Assembly (NCBI GenBank): GCA_031260845.1
Contig: JAISKR010000314.1
Coordinates: 1 to 5,102 of the forward strand
From: Bacteroidales bacterium
Lineage (GTDB): Bacteria > Bacteroidota > Bacteroidia > Bacteroidales > UBA4181
Reading direction: 5' to 3'
Length of the DNA: 5,102 nt
Shown in pieces: positions 1-5,102 of this stretch. Under the pieces are notes generated by a model that searched no databases, was not told where the DNA came from, and was given only the letters and a program-made list of their open reading frames with translations. Position numbers and translations under genes: made by a program. Within the stretch, counting starts at the first letter, position 1. Each line of letters opens with the position of its first letter.

Positions 1-337
1 ACACGCGGACTTTCCAGTAAACCAATGTGCGTTCTTTCAGCGATTTTCCGGCATATTTCACCATGACGGAAGCCGGCGAGCCTATTTTACCGGAATCCCA
101 CAGGTCGGCTTTGCCTTCCTGCAACAATGCCAAGTCGGTGGCTGCCAATACCTGATAGGCTGTCTGTTTATCGCCTTTTGAAAATTGATTTTTCCAACTT
201 AAATGCGGGAAATCGCTGTCAACACTCAAAGGGTCAACTAAATTTTCACAGCGCAGATCGCCAACCCGAGTAGTTTGCGTACAACTGCTCAACGTTATTA
301 AAAAGACAGCAACGAATAAAATAGTCGTTCGTAACAT
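1..337 (-). CDS. Alpha-L-rhamnosidase (GH78-type), lipoprotein, N-terminal part only
   Basis: This is the first 112 codons of a gene that runs off the left edge, read from an ATG at 337. Residues 1-19 form a lipoprotein signal: a short basic start, a hydrophobic stretch and the lipobox LSSC with Cys19 as the lipidated residue. There is no acidic run after the Cys, so a periplasm-facing lipoprotein is more likely than a surface-exposed one (inference). Residues 26-49 (GDLRCENLVDPL, then LSWK) and 57-112 (QTAYQVL, ADLWDSGK, YAGKSL, YWKVRV) match the Ig-like N-terminal module typical of bacterial GH78 alpha-L-rhamnosidases, which release terminal L-rhamnose from glycosides and pectic side chains. 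The catalytic (alpha/alpha)6 barrel lies outside the window, so activity cannot be judged. The start is fixed by the signal peptide; no Shine-Dalgarno sequence precedes it. It lies 33 bp downstream of the GH3 gene on the same strand, so co-transcription is likely. GH106 or another rhamnosidase-like family is less likely. Confidence 0.85.
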   Translation of the reverse strand, partial: MLRTTILFVAVFLITLSSCTQTTRVGDLRCENLVDPLSVDSDFPHLSWKNQFSKGDKQTAYQVLAATDLALLQEGKADLWDSGKIGSPASVMVKYAGKSLKERTLVYWKVRV

Positions 338-370
338 ATTGATTAATATAATTTTTAATAAAACTAACCT

Positions 371-3079
371 CTACCGCTCTCGTACATTCGTTACATTTAT
401 GTTTCCGTGCAGGCGAATATCCTTGCAGGAAGCCCCTATCATGAAACGAAATTCGCCCGGTTCCACTACCCAATTCATTTCCGCATTAAGCAGTTTCAGC
501 ATTTCGGGGGTTATCTCGAATGTCACCTCTTTCACCTCGCCGGGTTTAAGGCTAATTTTTTGAAACCCTTTGAGTTGAGTAACAGGCTGCGAAACCGACG
601 CAATCACATCTTTCATGTAAAGTTGTACTACCTCTGTGCCTTCTGCCTTGCCGCTGTTGCGCACTTTGCAACGAACTTTGGTTGAGCCGTTAACGCCTAT
701 TTCTTTCTTGTCGAATTTAATATCCGAATATTCGAAAGTGGTATAACTCAATCCGTAACCGAACGGGAACAGCGGCTGTCCGCTCAGGTTGTTGTAATCG
801 TCGATGCGTCCGGTGGGCTTGTGGTTGTACACAAACGGAAGTTGACCTTCGTGCAGCGGGAAAGTGAGCGGCAACTTGCCCGATGGGGCGTACTTGCCGG
901 TCAGCACTTCGGCAACCGCGTGTCCGCCTTCGTCGCCCGGATACCAGATGTCCATGATAGCGTCCACCTTATCCATCCAGCCGTCCATCGTTACGGCGCT
1001 TCCGCCGACTACCAGCACCACTATCGGTTTTCCGGTGGCTGCCACTGCGTTGATCATCTCTATCTGTTTGCCTTGAAGCGACAGTTTGGCGCGGTCGCTG
1101 GCTTCCCCTTCGCGGATTCCGACGGTAATCACTGCAACGTCAGAAGCCTTCGCCGCCTCTACCGCATCAGCAATGTCTTGCTTCGCGTCATCCGCGCCAA
1201 CGTTCCACACGAGTTGAAAACGAGCGTTACCTGCCGGCTCAAAATATTCCACTTTGATGTCGTATTCTTTCCCTTTTTCCCAGTCGAACGGCGCGGTATG
1301 AGTGCCGAATGAAACCTTGCGCCAGTTATCGACCAGCAATTTGCCGTTAATATACAAACGGTAGCCATCGTTGGCGGTGATTCCGATATTGTATTTTCCG
1401 GAAACGGGTGATTTGATTTTACCCGTCCAAACGATGGAAAAATTGTCGAATGGAATTTTCGCAGGGTCGGGGGAATATAACGCCCAGCCAAATTCCATGC
1501 TCTCGTCCACTCGCGTCATAACGGGTTTTCCTGTGAAAAACGCATTATCGTAATATTCGCCTTTCAATCCCTGTTTTACAGAATTGCCGATTTTACACGA
1601 CATTGCCGACGCCGGAACATTTACATAGCCTTCCGCCGTCAGTCCCAAGCCGCCGGGGGCGTCGATAGGCACTCCGTGAGCGTGGTTAATCCGAACCGAA
1701 TTGCCCAGCAAGGCTTTCATTCCTGCGAGTATCGTTACCGTATTGGCTCCCGGACCGGCGTAACCGCCCAGAAGCGCCGCGTCTGTCCCGCGACCTATCA
1801 GGGCTATTGATTTTACATTGTTCAAAGGAAGAACGTTATTGTTGTTTTTGAGCAATACGAAGGTTTCGCGAGCCATACGACGGGCTATTTCGCGATGTTC
1901 GGGCGTATTGGTCAGTGACTCCGCTTTGTCGGCGTCGATATACGGCTCCTCAAACAAGCCCAACTCAAACTTTGCCCTGAGCACCCTTTCAACAGCGTCG
2001 TCCAAACGTTTGGGGTCTATCCAGCCTTCGTCAAACGCTCTTTTGAAAAGGGGGGTATGTTCGTAACCGCCCTGAAAGATAACGTCTAACCCTCCTTCCA
2101 TCGCTATTTTCGCAGAGCCGGCATAATCCGTCGAGGTAAAATGAAGGTCGTTGCTTCCGCCCAGAGCGCAGGCGTCGGTAATAATAAAACCGCGGAATCC
2201 AATCTCTTCTTTCAATACTTTGCGCAACAGCCAGTCGTTTGCCGAGCACATGGTTCCGTCCAGCGTGTTGTAAGCGGTCATCACCGAGCGGGAACCGCCT
2301 TCCTCAAAACAGGCTTTGAAAGCAGGAAGGTAATACTCTTTAATCTGGCGTTCGTTGAATGAAATCGGATAACTGTCGCGTCCGCCGTCGCCTGCATTGG
2401 CGATAAAGTGCTTCGGGGTAGTGATGACGCCTATTTTTTCAAATTCCGAAACAAAAGCCACGCCCATCTTGGACGACAGGAAAGGACATTCGCCATACGT
2501 TTCTTCGGTGCGCCCCCAACGAGGGTCGTTGGCAAGGTTGACCACCGGCGACAGGATGTCGCGTAAACCGCGGGCTTTGGTTTCCACTGCAATAGCGGCG
2601 GATACTTCGTGCATGAGTTCGGGATTCCAAGAAGCAGCCATGGCGATGGATTGCGGAAAAACGACCGCGCCGCGGCTGCAAAGTCCGTGAAGCGCCTCGT
2701 GGAACACGATAATCGGTATGCCAAGCCGCGTCTCCTCGACAAAATATTTCTGCATCTCGTTGACTTTTTTCGCCATCTCGTAAGCGTTGCTTTCGTTGCT
2801 GTAACGAAGAAGTTGCCCTGTGGCTCCGTCACCGGCGGCAGCGTCGGTCTGTAATCCGAAAACTCCGTCTTTATACCGCTCCTTCCCTTGGCTCAAATCG
2901 CCGGGAATCATAAAAACCTGCCAGAATTTTTCATCGGGCGTCATTCGCGACAAAAGGTCTTTCACCCTTACGTCAATGGGTTGCGAAGGGTCTTTGTAAG
3001 GCGGTGTATTGTTATCGGCACGTGCGCCCGCAACAGTGAGGGTTAGAGCAAAAAATGCTGTAATCAACTTGATTTTCAT
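371..3079 (-). CDS. Secreted family 3 glycoside hydrolase with PA14 insertion (beta-glucosidase/beta-xylosidase type)
   Basis: A complete 902-residue retaining exo-glycosidase that should remove terminal beta-linked glucose or xylose from oligosaccharides or glycosides. Residues 1-21 look like a signal peptide with an A-R-A cleavage site before Asp22; there is no lipobox, so it is probably periplasmic. Domains in order: TIM barrel about 36-375, alpha/beta sandwich about 405-745, interrupted by a PA14 domain at about 505-627, then a fibronectin III-like C-terminal domain about 785-880. Visible motifs are FHEALHGL (126-133, substrate-binding loop), NDPRWGR (184-190), KHF (223-225), and ITDACAL (300-306), in which Asp302 is the expected nucleophile. 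EGEASDR (657-663) follows PA14 and probably supplies the acid/base Glu. PA14 carries the typical NDGYRLYINGK signature (570-580). The architecture resembles PA14-type GH3 enzymes, in which the inserted domain shapes the substrate pocket. The exact sugar cannot be assigned: EALHG-type loops occur in both xylosidases and glucosidases. It is first in a probable operon with the rhamnosidase and has its own promoter candidate upstream. Confidence 0.93.
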   Translation of the reverse strand: MKIKLITAFFALTLTVAGARADNNTPPYKDPSQPIDVRVKDLLSRMTPDEKFWQVFMIPGDLSQGKERYKDGVFGLQTDAAAGDGATGQLLRYSNESNAYEMAKKVNEMQKYFVEETRLGIPIIVFHEALHGLCSRGAVVFPQSIAMAASWNPELMHEVSAAIAVETKARGLRDILSPVVNLANDPRWGRTEETYGECPFLSSKMGVAFVSEFEKIGVITTPKHFIANAGDGGRDSYPISFNERQIKEYYLPAFKACFEEGGSRSVMTAYNTLDGTMCSANDWLLRKVLKEEIGFRGFIITDACALGGSNDLHFTSTDYAGSAKIAMEGGLDVIFQGGYEHTPLFKRAFDEGWIDPKRLDDAVERVLRAKFELGLFEEPYIDADKAESLTNTPEHREIARRMARETFVLLKNNNNVLPLNNVKSIALIGRGTDAALLGGYAGPGANTVTILAGMKALLGNSVRINHAHGVPIDAPGGLGLTAEGYVNVPASAMSCKIGNSVKQGLKGEYYDNAFFTGKPVMTRVDESMEFGWALYSPDPAKIPFDNFSIVWTGKIKSPVSGKYNIGITANDGYRLYINGKLLVDNWRKVSFGTHTAPFDWEKGKEYDIKVEYFEPAGNARFQLVWNVGADDAKQDIADAVEAAKASDVAVITVGIREGEASDRAKLSLQGKQIEMINAVAATGKPIVVLVVGGSAVTMDGWMDKVDAIMDIWYPGDEGGHAVAEVLTGKYAPSGKLPLTFPLHEGQLPFVYNHKPTGRIDDYNNLSGQPLFPFGYGLSYTTFEYSDIKFDKKEIGVNGSTKVRCKVRNSGKAEGTEVVQLYMKDVIASVSQPVTQLKGFQKISLKPGEVKEVTFEITPEMLKLLNAEMNWVVEPGEFRFMIGASCKDIRLHGNINVTNVRER

Positions 3080-3193
3080 GTCTGTATATTTATTTTGATA
3101 CTATTTTCAGAGTACAATATTACAACTTTTTTATGAATTTACAATTTTTTGAATTTTACCGTATCGTTTTGTTTTATTTATAAAAATGTATTC
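3080..3193. other. AT-rich spacer between lpxK and the GH3 gene
   Basis: This 114-bp gap carries no gene. It holds the candidate promoter at 3115-3145 and the distal part of the hairpin at 3180-3205. TACAA-containing hexamers stand at 3113-3118, 3121-3126 and 3140-3145 on the plus strand. Base composition is far richer in A and T than the flanking genes, as expected for a regulatory spacer. Confidence 0.7.
3115..3145 (-). promoter_or_regulatory. Candidate Bacteroidota -33/-7 promoter for the GH3-rhamnosidase operon
   Basis: Read on the minus strand, ATTG (3145-3142) is followed by exactly 19 bases and then TAATATTG (3122-3115). The Bacteroidota housekeeping promoter is TTTG, about 19 bases, then TAnnTTTG. 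The -33 box therefore matches 3 of 4 positions and the -7 box 5 of 6 fixed positions, with ideal spacing. The implied transcription start would leave a leader of roughly 30 bases before the GH3 ATG at 3079. The region is AT-rich, which raises the chance of an accidental match, but the spacing and location support it. Confidence 0.55.
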
Positions 3194-3205
3194 TTACATT
3201 TTCAC
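3180..3205 (-). terminator. AU-rich hairpin across the lpxK stop codon, possible terminator
   Basis: On the plus strand, AAAATGTA (3183-3190) and TACATTTT (3195-3202) are perfect inverted repeats separated by four bases. In the minus-strand transcript the stem extends to 11 pairs by adding two G-U pairs and one U-A pair, with an AGAA loop, and the 3' arm contains a run of five U. The stem includes the lpxK stop codon (3194-3196). It is poor in G-C pairs and no separate U tract follows the stem, so it would be a weak intrinsic terminator at best; it could instead protect the 3' end of the message. Confidence 0.35.
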
Positions 3206-4204
3206 CTGTATTTCAATCGGTACATAAAAAAGCGCCTTTTGAATCTCTTCGGGAATGGGCATAGTACGCAAGCGCATAGCGTCTTTTTCAGTAGTTATGA
3301 CATATTTAGCGGCGGCGTCGGGTAATTGTTTCCATTTTTCCGCTATTTTGAGAATATCTTCCTGCATATAGCCGTGATGGTCGGGGAAAATCAAATGTTG
3401 CACGTTTGATGAAAGCGTGCGAACATGGTTTTCCAATGGCTTTGGCGATGCAATCCCTGTTACCATCAGAATAGCAGACTGTGAAGTAATATCTTCCGTC
3501 AAGGGCGGAGTATGCGGAAATACCGGTTGCGGATTTCCGTATTTTATCGTGGTAAACAGTATCTTTTTGCGGAAAATACGCGCATAACGGCTGCGAATAG
3601 CCTGTTGTTCTTCCAAAGTCACATTATCCGGCGTTTTGCTAATGACGAGTATGTCGGCTCTTTGCGCAAAGCAAGCCCATTCGCGCATTCTGCCGCCGGG
3701 CAACATTCCGTCGCGGTACAACGGACGATGGTAGTCTGCCAGCAGGATAGAATACGTGGGGACAATATGCCGGTGCTGAAAAGCATCGTCCAACAGCACA
3801 AGTTGCAGGTCGGGAAACCGCTCTTTCAGCGTTTGCACGCCATGCACCCTGTCGGCGTCAACAGCCACCGTCAGGTCGGGGAATTTCTGTTTGATTTGGC
3901 ACGGCTCGTCGCCAACGTCCTGAGCGGTTGACGCAGCATCCGCCAACACAAAGCCCTTTGTTTTCCGCTTGTATCCGCGACTAAGCACCGCTATCCGGTA
4001 CTGTTGCGAGAGTGTGCGTATCAGATATTCGATATGCGGCGTTTTGCCTGTACCGCCCACGGTAATGTTGCCCACACTGACCACCTTTACCCCGTCCACA
4101 CTGACGGATGGAAGCCAGCCCCAGTCGTAACATTTGTTGCGAGCGGCTGTGACGAGTCCGTATAACAAGGATACAGGGGACAATATGATGCGTAATATCC
4201 TCAT
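3194..4204 (-). CDS. lpxK: Tetraacyldisaccharide 4'-kinase (lipid A biosynthesis)
   Basis: A complete 336-residue protein of normal length for LpxK. This ATP-dependent kinase phosphorylates the 4' position of the lipid A disaccharide precursor at the cytoplasmic face of the inner membrane, giving lipid IVA. The N-terminus (about 1-22) is a hydrophobic/amphipathic helix with a few basic residues, fitting the membrane-anchoring helix of the family. The P-loop is GNITVGGTGKTP (45-56), preceded by VVSV. Further family motifs are LSRGYKRK (74-81), GDEP (98-101), VDADR (115-119), the Walker B-like LLDDAFQHR (137-145), LPGGRMRE (168-175), FPDHHGY (273-279) and TTEKDAMR (304-311). All expected motifs are intact. 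The ATG overlaps the mltG stop by one base, so translation is probably coupled to that gene. Presence of LpxK indicates a Gram-negative, lipid A-making organism. The C-terminus ends next to the hairpin at 3180-3205. Confidence 0.97.
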   Translation of the reverse strand: MRILRIILSPVSLLYGLVTAARNKCYDWGWLPSVSVDGVKVVSVGNITVGGTGKTPHIEYLIRTLSQQYRIAVLSRGYKRKTKGFVLADAASTAQDVGDEPCQIKQKFPDLTVAVDADRVHGVQTLKERFPDLQLVLLDDAFQHRHIVPTYSILLADYHRPLYRDGMLPGGRMREWACFAQRADILVISKTPDNVTLEEQQAIRSRYARIFRKKILFTTIKYGNPQPVFPHTPPLTEDITSQSAILMVTGIASPKPLENHVRTLSSNVQHLIFPDHHGYMQEDILKIAEKWKQLPDAAAKYVITTEKDAMRLRTMPIPEEIQKALFYVPIEIQVKM

Positions 4205-4206
4205 TA
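4202..4206 (-). other. TAATG stop/start overlap joining mltG and lpxK
   Basis: On the minus strand the mltG stop TAA (4206-4204) shares its last A with the lpxK ATG (4204-4202). No Shine-Dalgarno sequence stands in front of the lpxK start; the preceding bases are A-rich. This arrangement is typical of termination-reinitiation coupling, so lpxK output should depend on translation of mltG. Confidence 0.8.
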
Positions 4207-5102
4207 TTTGTAGATTTTCCGTTTGTTCAACTCTTTTTGAAATTCCGCCGCATACTTGTTGTGCTGCGTCAAGGTGCGGGAAAAATGATGCCTGCCCGAA
4301 AAATCGGCTTTGGCGCAGAAAAACAGATAATCATGCCGGGTATAGTTCAGAACGGCGTCTATCGAAACGATGGAAGGCACGCAGATAGTGCCCGGCGGCA
4401 AGCCTGTGTTCAGATAAGTATTGTAGGGCGAGGAAATTTGCGTGTATTTGGTCAGAATGCGCGTAATCGTAAAATCGCCCAACACAAATTTGATGGTAGG
4501 ACAGGCGCCCAATTCCATGCCCTTGTGCAGCCTGTTCATATAAACGCCTGCAATGACAGGCTTATCGTCGGCAATATTCGTTTCTTCCTCAATGATGGAA
4601 GCCAATATACTCACTTGAAGCGGTGTTAGACCTATATTTTCTGCCTGTTTAGTGCGCGTAACATTCCAAAAACGTTTATATTCCTTGTCCATACGCGCCC
4701 AAAAATCCTCGGCGGATGAGTTCCACAGCATTTCGTAGGTGTTGGGAATGAAAATGCTTAAAGCGGTTTGCGGCGTCAGATGATACTGACTCAGAAACAC
4801 GGAATCCGTGAACAGACGCGCAATATCCGCCGAGTCCGCTTCGAGAGGCGCGGCTGCAATGCCGGCAAGTTGCGCCCCTGTGCGGATATTGTTGAACGTT
4901 ACCTTTACGGGAATTTGCCTGCCGCTGCGCAACATTCGCACCAACTCGATATTGGTCATTTTATCAAGCAGTTTGTACCGTCCCGCTTTCACCTTGTTGG
5001 GAAAATTCATTTTGCCTGCCACCCAACGAAAGGAAGCCTCGTCCTGCAAGCCGTTGTGGACAAGCAAAGCGCACACCTCGTCAAACGTGCTGCCGGTGGG
5101 TA
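4204..5102 (-). CDS. mltG: Endolytic murein transglycosylase MltG (YceG-like), N-terminus cut by the window edge
   Basis: The open frame continues to the right edge. An internal GTG at 5076 is not the true start, because the upstream codons encode PTGSTFDE, which belongs to the conserved family segment. About 298 residues are visible; the cytoplasmic tail and single transmembrane helix (roughly 45-50 residues by comparison with the usual length) are missing. MltG cleaves nascent glycan strands in the periplasm near the inner membrane and so sets peptidoglycan chain length. Counting from the GTG codon, visible family features are the LysM-like region with NKVKAGRYKL (27-36), IPNTYEMLW (110-118), the catalytic segment LASIIEEETN (158-167) with the active-site Glu within EEE, VYMNRL (178-183), ACPTIKFVLG (191-200), SPYNTYLNTGLPPGTI (216-231) and the C-terminal FFCAKADFSGRHHFS (252-266). 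The SPYNTY...GLPPG segment is strongly diagnostic. An Asp usually found before the Pro-Thr pair is Cys192 here. It is coupled to lpxK downstream. Confidence 0.95.
   Translation of the reverse strand, partial: PTGSTFDEVCALLVHNGLQDEASFRWVAGKMNFPNKVKAGRYKLLDKMTNIELVRMLRSGRQIPVKVTFNNIRTGAQLAGIAAAPLEADSADIARLFTDSVFLSQYHLTPQTALSIFIPNTYEMLWNSSAEDFWARMDKEYKRFWNVTRTKQAENIGLTPLQVSILASIIEEETNIADDKPVIAGVYMNRLHKGMELGACPTIKFVLGDFTITRILTKYTQISSPYNTYLNTGLPPGTICVPSIVSIDAVLNYTRHDYLFFCAKADFSGRHHFSRTLTQHNKYAAEFQKELNKRKIYK

Noticed and set aside
338..370. A separate promoter or terminator between the GH3 gene and the rhamnosidase
   Set aside because: The 33-bp gap is AT-rich but shows no hairpin and no properly spaced -33/-7 boxes; it looks like an ordinary intra-operon gap.
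821..1312. 163-residue plus-strand open frame opposite the GH3 gene
   Set aside because: It lies wholly antisense to a clear, motif-rich GH3 coding region, shows no recognisable domain or signal, and has the composition expected of a shadow frame.
3512..3931. 139-residue plus-strand open frame opposite lpxK
   Set aside because: Antisense to conserved LpxK motifs, no recognisable family, and no promoter or ribosome signal in front of it.
1487..4520. Shared string AATTCCATGC near 1491 and 4511
   Set aside because: A ten-base match inside two unrelated coding genes is expected by chance and has no extended similarity around it.
4237..4629. 130-residue plus-strand open frame opposite mltG
   Set aside because: Entirely within the mltG coding region on the other strand, including its conserved segments; no independent support.
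5074..5076. GTG as the start codon of MltG
   Set aside because: The frame stays open to the window edge and the codons before it encode PTGSTFDE, part of the conserved MltG sequence, so the real start lies outside the window.

Overview
The window reads as a stretch of a Bacteroidota chromosome, most likely Bacteroidales. The clues are the MltG sequence style, the absence of Shine-Dalgarno sequences before the starts, a spacer promoter that fits the Bacteroidota -33/-7 pattern, and a secreted PA14-containing GH3 glycosidase next to an alpha-L-rhamnosidase. The genus cannot be fixed from this sequence alone. All four genes lie on the minus strand, so the order of transcription runs from high to low coordinates, and coding density is very high.

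Right half (about 3194-5102): two cell-envelope genes. The first is mltG, an endolytic murein transglycosylase whose N-terminal membrane anchor lies beyond the right edge. The second is lpxK, the lipid A 4'-kinase. They overlap by one base in a TAATG junction and so form a translationally coupled pair. A small AU-rich hairpin straddles the lpxK stop codon and may mark the end of this unit.

Spacer (3080-3193): a 114-bp, strikingly AT-rich gap. It holds a good candidate Bacteroidota promoter (ATTG-N19-TAATATTG) reading toward the GH3 gene, and a set of repeated TACAA hexamers.

Left half (1-3079): a catabolic pair. A 902-residue secreted family 3 glycosidase with a PA14 domain inserted in its second catalytic domain is followed after only 33 bp by the start of a lipoprotein alpha-L-rhamnosidase (GH78-type N-terminus), which is cut by the left edge. 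Together they suggest periplasmic trimming of rhamnose- and glucose- or xylose-decorated plant glycosides or pectic side chains. No SusC/SusD pair, sensor or regulator is in view, so membership of a polysaccharide utilization locus is only inferred.

No RNA genes, mobile elements, CRISPR arrays or long repeats were seen. I found no convincing new system here. The points worth a second look are the promoter/spacer, the enzyme pairing, the terminal hairpin and one unusual residue in MltG.
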